From the NCBI GenBank assembly GCA_029959085.1, contig JARWIR010000016.1:6183441-6247440 (forward strand): DNA of 64,000 nt. Direction: 5' to 3'. The DNA is from Nemophila menziesii. Its lineage: Eukaryota; Streptophyta; Magnoliopsida; Boraginales; Hydrophyllaceae. The stretch's first letter is position 1. The number at the start of each line of letters is the position of its first letter. The notes under the pieces are model-generated. The model was not told the origin of the DNA. It did not search any database and saw only the letters and a program-made list of their open reading frames with translations. Below, in pieces: positions 1 through 11,347 of this stretch. The translations under genes were made by a program, and so were the position numbers.

Positions 1-1390
1 TAATACTGTTGTTTTTTCTTAACACTTAGTTTCTTTCAAAAATCATTACAAACCATACAAATTCCATTACTAATCAAATCCTTCATAATACTTAAAAAAC
101 TAACAAGTCATTTTAAACATAACATCGGATACATTCCCAAATAAGTACAATTGAATATGAAATACTAAGTTCAACACAATAATAAAAACGTCAACATAAA
201 TTTGAACAAAAAAAACATCAACACATTCTTCGTTTTTCTTCTTCATAAGTAATTCTTTGTTCTTTGTAAATTTATTGTGACTTATTATTGTCACTAGTCC
301 ACTCATACTCGATTTATACGTTTCTTTAAACTTCCTTTTCGGTGCTTGTATCTCATCATCTTTTTGTTCATCAGTCAATCTTCTTCTTTGAGGCGTTTTA
401 ACCTGTATTTACACAAACTCCAACCACAAGAACCAGATTACTAGTCTGAAATGACATTACCATATAAATTCACTTCTCCAAACATGAAATTCACTGTTTA
501 ATTAAGTGAATTTCATGTTTTTTCATTGAATTCTGCAGAACACACAGTTTTACAGTTATAAGTCTCTATATTCTGCATTAATTACACTGTAAGGTCCCTA
601 AATTACACCATTTGTCTATAATTTGCACTGTATTTACCAAAAAAATCACTATAAGTCCTTGTTTATCTATATTTTACAGTAATACATTAAAAAACTGAAA
701 TAATTGCAATATAGGTCCCTATTTAAAAGATTAATTATTTTTAATAACACTAATCCAATTTTCGTTCATATTAATCACAGTATTCAATCACATTCATCAT
801 AAAATTCTATTATAAACCCTGGAAACTACTAAAATCGTTATTTACTATCACTATTATCTTTAATCGAACATAAATCAGTAAAAAATTATACAAAATCACA
901 CAATAAACGCTTTCGAATAAAAAATCATTCTAAAAATACTCAGAATAACCATAAAATTGGGTTTTAGTGACTTATGTATGTGTTTTTTCTGATTTTGTAA
1001 GGTGAATCTTCTTTGTTGTTGATCTCCCACACTAGTTTTTGGTTTGAGTGCTTGATGTTTGTCGTTTTCCGTCGCTTTTTTCCGTTGGCTTTCGATTTCG
1101 CTGTCGATTTTCTTCTTCCACTCAGTAGCGACTCTTCGTGTGCTTTTTTGTGTGTTTTGTGTGTGATATGCGTGTGTTTTGTGTGTGTTGTTTTGATTTT
1201 ATTTTTCTTTTCTTTTCAATCTGATAATGATTCCCAACCGACGGTTAGTCATCTTTTCTTTTCTTTTTTTTAATTGCTAAGTATAAGGGGTAGTTTGGGA
1301 TCGGGCTATTTTTATAAAGAAACTTATTGTAGGCTTTTCTCTATTAATAAGTTTTTTAATAGGAATTTATGAATTATTGGCTCAAAAAAA
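1..1390. mobile_element. Right part of a MULE- or foldback-like element, cut by the window start
   Basis: The segment from about 1255 to 1390 matches 48545-48690 base for base over much of its length (shared T-rich tract, GGTAGTTTGGGAT, then TAAGTTTTTTAATAGG). That second locus is the right end of a foldback element, so both are probably ends of the same family. Positions 485-525 hold an inverted repeat around AACATGAAATTCACT, which resembles the palindromes in the loop of the other element. A minus-strand frame at 100-378 encodes a lysine-rich stretch preceded by an acceptor-like CAG near 395. It could be a last exon of an element protein, but I recognise no family. No gene is supported here. 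Confidence 0.45.
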
Positions 1391-1768
1391 TTTACTACGA
1401 CGAAATGGTGTGATAGTGTGAGTTGATATCATTACTCATTAGAAAATTGATGGTTATTCATTTACTTTTATTTTTAATAATAACACACAATATATATAAA
1501 GGACATGTAAGGAAATTAAAAAAGAAAACAGGTCATTATCTGAAAAGATTATCTGATCCCAATCTTGTTGGAATCATCTTTGACCGAGTTAAGTATGTGA
1601 TCCTGCTGATGCTTGGTGGATTCGTGTCTAACTTCTTTAGAAATTTTATCTAGTTTTCCATTAAATATTTGTTGAAAAAACCTAAAGATGACTGGTCCAA
1701 ATTCCATCGCCATCTGGTTCATTCTCGGGATGTGCAGCTGAACTTTTTAACTTGCAACTGATACATGC
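1391..1768. other. No recognisable feature
   Basis: AT-rich sequence between two repeat fragments. One open frame at 1423-1653 has no recognisable motif and is probably chance. Confidence 0.4.
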
Positions 1769-2292
1769 TGGTGGTGGCTAGGGTCTGATAAAATAAAGAT
1801 AAAATTTAGAAGAGCTAATACTCTAAAACAGTCACGGAAACTCACTGCAAGTACCAAATATTGTTTGAAAGTTTAGTTAATAAGTAAGATTCGTTCGTAG
1901 GGACTTAGTGTGTTAGAATTATGTTTAGAAGAGAAAGCGTAGTAAAGAATAGTTGTTTGAAATAAAGAAATAAAGACAGTAAATAAAAATAAGTAAACTG
2001 TAGAGATACTAATTAACTAATAACTAATGCAATAAGATAAATACGAAAGAATGAGATGAGAGATATGGCTTAGGTTTGCTAGTATGCACTTATCCTTCTA
2101 CTCTTCTTCTAGTTATAAGGGTGATTAAAGCTTTTAGAGTAAGTAGTTAGGATTCTATATTCCTCCTAACCCCCTTCCGGGTTGACTTAAGTGGCAACCT
2201 ACCAATCACCAGGGGACTTGGGTAAGGGGGTCGTGCGCAGTGATCGGTGGTTAATCTCAAACCTTAGTGACTATCTAGTTAGGCAAGCCTGT
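1769..2292 (-). mobile_element. Truncated LTR fragment of the 1.5-kb LTR family, minus orientation
   Basis: Read on the minus strand, this follows the last third of the LTR found complete at 11348-12850. It shares the block ending AACTAGATAGTCA, the block GTGCATACTAGCAAA followed by CCTAAGC, GAACGAA, ACTTGCAGT and the terminal CACCA. The 5' two thirds are missing. A plus-strand frame at 2191-2394 overlaps it and is not a gene. Confidence 0.65.
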
Positions 2293-2554
2293 TATGTCTA
2301 CCAAATTGTAATCAATGAACTTTATTTTCTTTTTAGTGAACTTATCCCAACACTACACAAAATTGTAATCAGATCATGTATTTACCAAATATAGAATTAT
2401 ACCATTGCCCCTACGAAATTTTGCAGGAACTAATAACAAAATTCTATTTCTTTTCTTGTGATAAATGAGGATAAACTACACAACCTAGACGGTTCATATG
2501 ATGATTCGAGTGAAAAACAAAAAGATGGTAGAATATTTAGGGTTGAGTGGATAT

Positions 2555-2990
2555 GAACGATACATCATTTGAGTTAATAATGGTGTTTGACGATAGGAAG
2601 GATTTTAAGTAGTCTTGTAAATCTTAGGCTATTAAATAAGTAAGAGATATAAAGTTTGAAAGGAACAATAAAAAAGGTGATGACGGCGTGTATAAATAAA
2701 TGGAAACTATAGCTAGTTGTGTATGGAGTACATGTAAAATTTACTAGTGTTTGGAAGATCGGGAGTATGCAAATTGAACACTCGTGTGGTAAGAATCTCA
2801 ACCATAGTCAACTTATTGCAAGGGAATTGGTAATAAGGGATTCGACAGAGCCGCGGATAAATCTATTGTTGACGTTGAATGAGATTTTAAGTTAAATCTA
2901 AACCGCTAATTTCAAATTTTGTTGTCTTTCCAAAGTCACTAACGTTTTTTAAGGGAGTTGAAGGCGAACATACAATAAGATAAGAGAACT
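2555..2990 (+). pseudogene. MULE transposase N-terminal relic
   Basis: Broken plus-strand reading frames contain pieces typical of the N-terminal DNA-binding part of MuDR-type transposases. First comes a block like MVFDDRKDFK, then IKFERNNKK, and then a frame reading WKI-S-Q-EHSCGKNL-N-S-IA-E. This matches the usual W-I-EH-C-R---N--A-S-W-A pattern. Stops and at least two frame changes interrupt it, and no catalytic DDE region follows. It is unrelated in position to the large MULE at 52-60 kb. Confidence 0.5.
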
Positions 2991-3811
2991 TATAATAGGA
3001 ATTGATCAGACTCTAGTGAAACTCAAGTGAAGAGAAAATTACCACCTCAATGATTGTTTGCCAGCTTCCGTATGTAATGAATATGTTGTAATGATAGATT
3101 AATGATATTTGATCTTTATTTGAGCTACTTTAAAGGTTGCTTTGGATATGTTAGATTTTCTTTTAATATATGTTTGAATATGAATGTTTAGGAAGCTACT
3201 ACTGTGTTTTTTGATCAACAAATATGTGAAATTAATATGTGATCAATACATATAGCAAATACATAATCACTTAAATAATATGCCAAAACTAACACGTGAA
3301 ATCGATTCGGTGAAAAAAACAATAATTTCACTTCAACAAAGATATAACAAACATGTGAAGTTAACGTATATAATTTTACAGTGAAATGGGAGAATCAAAA
3401 GTTAATTATTGTCTTAACTAAGGGAAACGGAAGATAAATGTTGTACTATAATTGAAGAAAAAAAGATAAAAAGATAAAAGTCAAATATTTACAATGTCCT
3501 TTTCTATTTGGAGTATTTACGGGCATATGTGTGGCGCGTGCAAATACTGACATAGACTTACAATTTTAACATTTTTGGACTAAGGATAAGAAAAAGTGTA
3601 TATATAATGATCTCTTTTGGTAATTTAGAAGCATAGGTGACCAAATGGGCAAAATGTACTAAAATGAGTGAACTCTACAGGATTTTCCTCTTTTTTAAAT
3701 CTTAGGGGATGGAATGCAAATTCCACTTATTCGTTTATAAAAAGACTACGGTTGATTGAATTTAACATTAACAAGCTATTTAATGTACTCTATGATATGT
3801 CAATAATTTAC
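2991..3811. other. No recognisable feature
   Basis: AT-rich intergenic sequence with no coding potential that I can support on either strand. Confidence 0.4.
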
Positions 3812-4478
3812 CGGTGAGAATCCTTGACTACTTATATTCTTTACAAGTCTCTACTAGTATGACAAGGCAAATTCTTAGCTAAGTTTTAGTATTATAATAT
3901 ATCTTTTTATTATATTTCTATTTACCTATATTTTATAATAATTTAAATATTTAATTTTTCAAAGTTCCATTTATTCTCGTAACCTTCTTTTTGGTCAATA
4001 TAAACACTATTTTAAATCAATATAGATTTTTTTAAAAATAATTAACAACAAAAAAATACAAATTTAGAGAAAAAAAATAATGATAAAAAAATATAAATTG
4101 TTGAAAGGTTATATATATAGATAAATTAGACTATAATTTATTTTAAAACAATAAAAACAAAATTAGAAAAAAGAAAAATAAAGAAATAAAATATTTAATT
4201 AGCAAATAAAAAATAGTAAAAGTATTTTAAAAAACCAAAAAGTTTTTTTTTTTTGGTCAATTAAAAAAATGTTGGCCACATGATTACCAACCAAAAAGAA
4301 GGTTACGAAAAAAGATGAAATTTTAAAAAAATTAATGTTTAAGCTATAATAAAATATAGTTGAATAAATATATAATAATAAATATATTATAATAATAAAT
4401 TTTGTGGTTAAGAATTTGCCATGTCATACTAGCAGAGACTTGTAAAGAATACGGATAGTTGTGAATTCTCACTCATAA
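3812..4478. mobile_element. Foldback MITE with long terminal inverted repeats
   Basis: The left arm (about 3814-3885) and the right arm (about 4408-4475) are inverted copies sharing TATTCTTTACAAGTCTCT, CTAGTATGACA and GGCAAATTCTTA. A second inverted pair lies further in (CGTAACCTTCTTTTTGG near 3979 and its complement near 4296), so nearly the whole element can fold. The flanks share AATTTA, a possible remnant of a target duplication. The interior is almost pure A+T and has no coding capacity. The superfamily is not determined. Confidence 0.65.
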
Positions 4479-4679
4479 TTTAAGAGGTTACAATCAAATA
4501 TAGGTCATCAGAATAAATTTAAGCAAGAAGTTAGATATCCATCACTCACTACCAACCACCTACCACCAACCACCAACCTCATTTAGTGAAAACCTTTATT
4601 TGATAATTAATATAAAGATATGACTTGTAATTAGATTCACATTTAATGTGGTATTAACTTGAAATATAGATTAAATGAC

Positions 4680-4695
4680 TATAAATATATATGCA
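4680..4695 (+). promoter_or_regulatory. TATA-like box of the cysteine-rich peptide gene
   Basis: CTATAAATATATAT lies about 80 bases before the ATG at 4767, a usual plant TATA position given a short leader. Inferred from position and sequence only. Confidence 0.45.
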
Positions 4696-4766
4696 TATCA
4701 CATGTATTCTTAACCTAACCTAACTAGAGAAGTTGAAGATTAATTTGTAAAGAATTTGAGAATCAA

Positions 4767-5000
4767 ATGGAGAAGAAAATTGATTCAAGTAAAGTATGGA
4801 TTCTTATGGGTTTGATGGTGTTTATGATGTCATCATCGTCTTCAACAGAAATAGCGATTACAAATATTAACAATAATAATAATTATATTATGGATAAAGA
4901 ATGCTTTTTCAACTGTGCTAAAGGTTGCTTTGCGGGAAATCCAGACGAACTTGAGAGTTGTATCAAGACTTGCGTAACTACATGTCCAAATCATAATTAG
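4767..5000 (+). CDS. Small cysteine-rich secreted peptide (thionin-like family)
   Basis: A 77-residue open frame with no intron. Residues 1-27 look like a signal peptide: a charged start, then the hydrophobic run VWILMGLMVFMM followed by serines. An asparagine-rich linker leads to a compact domain with six cysteines in the pattern C-x3-C-x3-C-x10-C-x3-C-x3-C, ending six residues after the last cysteine. This size and layout is typical of plant secreted cysteine-rich peptides. The paired C-x3-C spacing suggests a helical hairpin cross-linked by disulfides, as in hairpinin or thionin-like peptides. Function is not provable from sequence; defence or signalling in the cell wall space is the usual role of such peptides. 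A TATA-like box precedes it. A partial copy lies about 450 bp downstream. Confidence 0.65.
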   Translation: MEKKIDSSKVWILMGLMVFMMSSSSSTEIAITNINNNNNYIMDKECFFNCAKGCFAGNPDELESCIKTCVTTCPNHN

Positions 5001-5283
5001 TTAGATACAAAATATTTGTATCTAAAAATTACCTAACTATGTTATCAAAGGTTTTAAGATTTGTATGTCATTATCTATGAAATTATTATAAATAAATATA
5101 TTAATTTAAATATTATCATTTTTCTATTTTGATACGTATATTTATATATGATTTTGTTAGCACTGCTTATAAGATTCACACAGCCAAAATCTCCATAATC
5201 ATATCTTGGGAAAAAAACTAAGTGAAGAAGTTGGCTGGAAAAAAAAAATAATTCATATGTAATATTAATTTTTATATGATGAC

Positions 5284-5326
5284 ACATACCATCAACATCA
5301 TCTTCAGATGAAATAGAAATTATAAA
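5284..5326 (+). pseudogene. Partial copy of the cysteine-rich peptide gene
   Basis: This stretch resembles 4828-4880 of the upstream gene, the end of the signal peptide and the start of the Asn-rich linker. Both run from a CATCATC-TCTTCA block into GAAATAG, then TTA-AA, and then into AAT triplets. The copy then dissolves into an AAT microsatellite and the cysteine domain is absent. Probably the remains of a tandem duplicate. Confidence 0.4.
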
Positions 5327-5327
5327 T

Positions 5328-5364
<37 letters not shown>

Positions 5365-5403
5365 TTAATAATAATAATAATAATATTAATAATAATAATA
5401 AAT
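5327..5403. repeat. (AAT)n microsatellite
   Basis: About 25 AAT units interrupted by a few ATT, starting within the peptide-gene duplicate. It may be an expansion of the AAT (Asn) codons of the linker. Confidence 0.85.
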
Positions 5404-6255
5404 TTTGACCAAATAGATTTTGAGAACTAATTTATTATCCAAAAAAAGGAATAATAATGTTTTTTCTACTTAACGGATGATGTAATATATTGTGTCAAAA
5501 ATATCCCTCAAGTAAAAATAAGCTTCTGGTTCTAAAAAAACACTTTTAAAAGTAAAAAATCAAAACAATCAAAACCTTAAAAGATAATATTCTTTCACTT
5601 TGAAACCAGAGAGACTATTGACATAGCGAAGACCAACGGTCACACACAAACAACGGCTCAAAAAGGTTGTTGTGAAAATGTCATTTGCAAGCTTAGTAAA
5701 TAGCGTCTACAAGGTATGGAAACTCATAAACCTATTCTAGAGTTATTGAGATTTTTTGTGGTCTATTTACAACGATTTGGTGTGGTTCTAGTGTTGTTAG
5801 GTAGCGTGTTGGTGTTTGTAGTGAGTAATGTGAGTTGTTGTTATTGAGTGATATTTTTTTAGTCGTGTTAGTTTGGGTGCGATTACGTGTTGTTAGTTTG
5901 GACGCCGTTGTTGGTATTTTTTAAGGTCTGTGTAAATGTTGATAGGAAGATGATATCTTTGAGCATGGTTGTATGTGCAAATGTGTGTATCATATGTGGG
6001 GAATGTCACTTACTCTGATCATTTGAAATGTATATCATTCTCTACTCGGTCAAATATCTCACTCATTCTTTCTTGCCACGAAAGATTTTTATCTCTCGAA
6101 CTTGATTCCTTCTCGGTCTTCTCCCGAGTAGTCTATATATTCTTTGTGACTGATCGTCTTAAAATTGTTTTAATCCACTCATCATCGATAATGTTACTTG
6201 TCCTGTATGTATATACTTCATTATTATGAGTCACATTCTCTTATCTAACCAGTCT
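5404..6255. other. No recognisable feature
   Basis: Single-copy-looking AT-rich sequence. A plus-strand frame at 5969-6229 has no recognisable motif and adjoins minus-strand retroelement debris, so it is more likely decayed element sequence. Confidence 0.35.
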
Positions 6256-6705
6256 AGTGATCAATTTTGGGTATTTCAGATTAAACACCGACTGTGGTTC
6301 AGTTGTGAAACGCATTACCGAATCAAAAATCACTTGTGCTACATCTATCTCTTCTTCTCGTAAAACACAATTTAAGAAAATTTCAAATTTCTTACTTACA
6401 TCTGCAGTTCGAGCATTCCCAAAGACTGTTGATGCAAGGAAATCGTTCCATAATTGTGCATCGGATTAAAGATACTTGTAAGGCCAAGTTCCTTCAACTC
6501 TCTCTTGTTTTTCTGAATCGACTACTTACACAAAACAAGCGTGTATAGAAAATCCCAATCAAAATCATCCATATACTTCACCGTTTCATGATACTTGAAT
6601 GGCCCAACTAATTATTTGAACTTGAAATGGCTTCGAATAACTTCAACCGTGAATGGAATCCAGTTATCTCTAAACGAAACTCGACCCTCGCTATCTCAGA
6701 TAAAG
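6256..6705 (-). pseudogene. Relic of a plant-transposon-domain protein
   Basis: Minus-strand frames, joined across a stop and a shift, read like the domain found in plant retroelement accessory proteins (the 'putative plant transposon protein' domain). A block with NWIPFTVEVI is followed by MDDFDWDF. Then comes a frame with WNDFLASTVFGNA, an acidic stretch and IDVAQVIFDSVMRF ending in YPKLI. The same domain type is intact in the copia-type element at 15289-16524. Several stops show that it is dead. Confidence 0.5.
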
Positions 6706-6719
6706 ATTCCAAGATTGTA

Positions 6720-7377
6720 ATGATTACTCCCTTCTCTGGTATACATTGAACGGGACTTACTAATTCACTATTCATAATTTAGAAAATAATACTCGCATCA
6801 AGAAGCTTAATCACTTCTTTTCACACAACTTCTTTTAATAATGGCATTAATCTTCTTTGACTCTTTATAGATCTCTGATTTTTGTCTTCAAGAATAATTT
6901 TGATTTTTAAAAATAGTGGGACTAATGTCTTTTATGTCGGCAATAGTCCACCCAATATCCTCTTTGTTAGCACACAATACTATCAATAGCTTTTCTTATC
7001 GAGGTAAAGTTAAATTGGACGAAACAATAACCGGGTAATTTTGAGTTGGTTTCAAGATACACATACCTCAAGTGAGACAACAAAGGCTTCTCTTCAAGAT
7101 CGGGTGGACATTTGATTGATGATTTCTTTATTGATTCAAGTTCGTCTGAATATCAAACTTGCTCATAACGCCTTGGTGTTGATCTTCCATGCTCGAAATC
7201 CAAAGCCACAAATTTTTCATTCAATTCATCAGATAACTTTGGTGAATCAAGACTCGAGGCTGCTTGTAAAATATCCTTGATGAATCTTTTTTTGTGATAG
7301 ATTTTGAGATACACGAGACATCGTTTGGGGGGGGGGGGTTTGAGATTAAAATGGCGATTTATCTTTTTATTTGGCAT
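6720..7377 (-). pseudogene. Ty3/gypsy (Athila/Tat-type) pol relic, start of reverse transcriptase
   Basis: Minus-strand frames include PLLSHLRYVYLETNSKLP, then GWTIADIKDISP, then LLDASIIF and SELVSPVQCIPEKG. These correspond, in the right order, to the beginning of the reverse transcriptase of Athila/Tat-type gypsy elements (LRY-FLG-N--LPVI, GW-IADIKGISP, LLDAGII-PISDS-WVSPVQ-VPKKG). An open stretch at 7153-7377 is the protease-to-RT linker. Stops and frame changes are frequent, and the catalytic YxDD block is not found. A matching protease fragment in the same orientation lies at 21930-22200. Confidence 0.6.
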
Positions 7378-7402
7378 TATTTGAGTTTGTAGCTAACTTT
7401 GG

Positions 7403-8177
7403 TGATTTATGTTTTTATGGAGCAATTTGATATGATTTGTACGTTAAGTGTGTATCTGATAGTAACACAGGTGATATGAGAACCAAAGGTGAATCCAATA
7501 AGTCAAGGAGCTAAGGAAAACCCCCAGTCAAGTTGCAAAATGCATAGGGGAGGTAAATGAACCAAAATCTTCACTAGAAGTTTAAGCACAAGTGTCGGTA
7601 AACATCATCGTGAACTTTTGAAAATCACATAATTACTAGGTGAGGATTCTGAGCAAGCCCTTCTGGATCAAGGTAGCTCTTGAGTTCTAGTTCGTGTGAG
7701 AAGAAGTGATGATCAATTCTGAGTTGAGATGAAGACTTTTTGGATGTTTTTTCAAGAAGACCCAAGTTATCTAGCATCATCAAAGAGACCATTGGGACAC
7801 TTTTGTCCTATATATGCGGGCCCACCTATGGAAATTTTTTGGAGACATTTATCAAATTTATACTTATAAAAACACTATAGCAAGGGAGAGACATGCTTGG
7901 GAGAAAGGAGGAACAAGAACAACTCTTATTCCATCACTTAAAATTATTCTAATTAGTGTAAACCTCTAACTCTTTTCAATATGTCTTTAACAGACATGGT
8001 ATTTGTTGGTACTATTATGAACTAAACATATCTTATCTTAAATTTCATATGTATGAACCCTATTTATGATTTTGGAATTGTTTTAATGATATTTGGGATT
8101 ATTTTATGATTTAAACAATTGGGTAATTCGTTGTTGCTTATTATTATTATTCTTATTGTTAAGTTCATATATCTGAT
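7403..8177 (+). mobile_element. Gypsy-type LTR copy 1, left part
   Basis: Starts TGATTTATG and parallels 20294-21150 for its whole length: GAGCAATTTGA, ATGATTTGT, AACCAAAGGTGAATCCAA, CAAGCCCTTCTGG, the T-rich end. It stops abruptly at CTGAT, where the solo LTR 8178-19820 is inserted. The missing part resumes at 19826 with CAAGTATTGAAT. Confidence 0.75.
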
Positions 8178-9339
8178 TGATGTCTCCCCATTTGTGATGA
8201 TTTAATTTTAGTTGTAGATATCATTTTAGGTGTATTTATTAGGTTATGAGTCGATTTTCTCATGATTTAGTACACTTTCCTATTTTTGTGTCTTAATTTA
8301 ATTTTTTTATTATTTTTAGAGCATATTGGGTTTAATTGTTTGTTAATTGTGAAGCTTTAAAGATATATGGTAATTAATTAGATACCAAGTTAATTCTAAG
8401 AGATAAAGGAAAGAGGATAAACATGGAAATTGGAGATAAAGGCAAGAAATATGAAAAAGGAAAAGATAAAGTTGCCAAATAAATCTGAATTCCAGCACCT
8501 ACGAACTTAAAAGTGATCATAACTCAAGATTGGCTAGGAATCTGGAAGAATGGTCTGAATCAAAGTTATAGAGCTTTCTGAGACGATCAGTTTCGAATAT
8601 TGGAACGCGTCAAACGGGTAAGTATTGAAGGAGTTACGGCCAAAACAAAACAGCACCAGAATCTTTTTCTATATTTTAGGGTTATGAATTTGAGTTGGGC
8701 TAGAAGTCTAATACCTATCTTATACTCCAAGAAATATTTTAGGGTTTCCAATACCCTATAAATACACCCTCTTATCAGAAGAAACACATCCTTGGCAAAC
8801 CTTAAGCCAAGAGGAAGCTTACAACACAAGAAGAGAAGTATGGAAGAAGCTGAACACCATATCATTTCTTCTTCAACCTTTAAATTTGTAATTTTTTTCT
8901 TTTCTTTCATTAGTATGAACTAAATAATTTTAGCTTGAGATTTAGCATATATGTATGAACCCTAGTTTTTCTATCAGATTTGGGATACTTTCGTATTTAA
9001 TTTGAAGTCATGTTTTATTCTCTGTATATGTGTTTTGATTTAATGACTGTTTTCCTTGCTAGTGCACGAGTATAGGATTACCTTAATAGTAGTTAGATGG
9101 TCGCCCAGAAGGGGTGTTTAACTATTGAAACACCACATAACGTCTAGTGTCCGATATTGGTCCTGACAACACCGATTCTAACTTGATAGTCATTAGGGTA
9201 TGTTTTCACCACCAAGAAGGTATAAATAATGACTAACTAGATAGTCATTATTTTATCACAATTTTAGACCAGAAATCCAAGCCGCCAATTTTGACCAGAT
9301 CCATGGACTAACTATATAGCCTAAGCATGAAACGATCTG

Positions 9340-10865
9340 TGATGTCTCCCTATTTGTGATAAATTAATATTAGTTGGAGATATCATTTTTAGTGATTTAG
9401 AAGTCTTTCTAATCGATTTTCTTGAGAAATGTTACACTTTCCTATTTTGAGTCTTGATTTAGTAAATTATTGTTTTTAGAGCATATTGGATTTAATTATT
9501 TATTTAGTGCGAAGGTTTAAAGATAATTATGAAGATTAATTAGATTCCAAGTCAAAGACTAAGAGATATGGAAAGAGATAAGCATGGAAATTGGAGATAA
9601 GGAAAGAAAAGCTAAAATCATGGAAAAGGAAAAGCTGCCATAATCCTGAATTTCACCACCCACGACCACAAATCAGCTTATATCTCAAAATCGGTGTGGA
9701 ATTTGGAGAAACGGTCAAGAGAAAAGTTAAAGATCTTTTCGAGACGATGAATTTCGACTACTCATACGCGTCAAACGGATAAGAATTGAAGCTGTTAGGA
9801 CCAAAACAAAAACGGGTCTGATTCCATGTTTTAAGGTTACGAATTTGAGTTGGACTTGGAGTCCACTACTTACCTTCTCTTTCAAGAAAACGAATTAGGG
9901 TTCCTAAACACCTATAAATACACCCTTATACCATTGTAAACATGTCCTTGCTTAGTTTCAAGCTTAGGCTTAGTCCTTGCTTGTATTTTCTCAGTTTTAA
10001 ATAATAGCTTAGTCCTTTAATTTAATATTCATCTTTAGTATCAAGCTATTCATCCAAGAAGCAAGCTGGCCTATAGAGGAAGACAAGAAGCAAGAAGTTG
10101 GAGAGTGACAAACTCCTCTTCTACATCTACCTTCTCTATATTTAGGGTAATTAGCTATAGATTTATACTCAACCATATTTCTAAACTTTTATTCTGTAAG
10201 TTTTACTTTTAATTATTGGGTTATTATTTTGTCTTTAATTCCATAATACTATTTGTTATTTTAATTGATTGAGCTTGGCGTATTATGTGTTTTGACTTAT
10301 TGTTACAACCCTTGATTTGACCAATCTTAGGATTAATCTTAGTTATTGACAACACCACATAATCGTCTAGTTTTGATCCTTTGCCTAACTAGATAGCCAT
10401 AAAGGTTTGATTTAATCACCAATCATTACTCAGGAATCCCTAGTAGTGGAGAGGTTGCTCCTAAGCCTAGTAAAGGCTAGGTAGAATTTAGAATCCTGGT
10501 TAATATATAATGCTTAATCTGTGAAAGGTTAGAATAACAAGTTGGTAACAGACTCATATTAGTGACCCTAATTTATTAGACTTACATCCATATTTATTTA
10601 TCTGCATTCTTATTTATTATTTCTCATCAGATAGTTATTAATATTATTTTATCTTTTTATATTTTATTCTAAAACATCTAATTCATCTACGCTTGTTAAA
10701 CATAAGTAGATCTAACGATCAAATCCCTACGAACGAACTTGACTTATCGTTAAAACTTGCAAACGATCTGTGATACTTGCAGTGAGTTCCGTGGTTCTCA
10801 AGGGTGTGTGCTCTTTATTATTATCTTTATTTAACTATTATTTTATCACACATTTGCCCCCACCA
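9340..10865 (+). mobile_element. Second copy of the 1.5-kb LTR nested in the first
   Basis: Starts TGATGTCTCCC and ends CCACCA. The whole course parallels the copy at 11348-12850, including CTATAAATACACCC near 9912 and ACTTGCAGT near the end. GGGTATGTTTTCACCACC occurs both before it (about 9197) and right after it (10866). Between the first of these and the LTR lie 125 bases of unplaced sequence, so the insertion event is not a simple one and I see no 5-bp target duplication. Confidence 0.6.
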
Positions 10866-11347
10866 GGGTATGTTTTCACCACCATATCACCAATTGAAGG
10901 AATTATTTTGCTTAGGGCCTTGGTATCGCTTGATAACCCTAGGTTTAAACTGCCTCGTGGTTGTGTTAGTAGCCCTCTTAGTCGCTCTCAAGGTCTAAGG
11001 AATGGGAATTTAGAATCCTGGTTATTGCATATTACATGATTCACCCTTACATGTTAGAATAAACAAGACTAGTGGGGATTACTTGCTAATATCTCGAGCT
11101 AAACTCTCATACTAATTGTTCTTTGCTTATTTAATTTTCCTGTCTTTTAATTTATTAGTTTAATTTTCTATTTCTTAAAATCAAACGAAGATCTATTTTC
11201 TTTTATTTTCCTACGTATTAATCTGATCTAGCTTTATAATCTGCACTTGATAATTTGCATAATTTCTTCTTAACCTTCGTAGTCTCTGAGGAACGAATTC
11301 TATTTATCATAAAAACTTGCATACGTCATGTATACTTGCAGAACCGT

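Noticed and set aside
1013..1273. 86-residue hydrophobic frame with Cys-Val repeats
   Set aside because: T-rich, low-complexity sequence near a transposon end, no ATG at the start, no recognisable motif.
9591..9782. Conserved 63-residue protein, also at 62756-62947
   Set aside because: Both frames lie at the same place in two copies of a non-coding LTR. Similarity is that of the DNA repeat, other copies break the frame, and no protein motif is seen.
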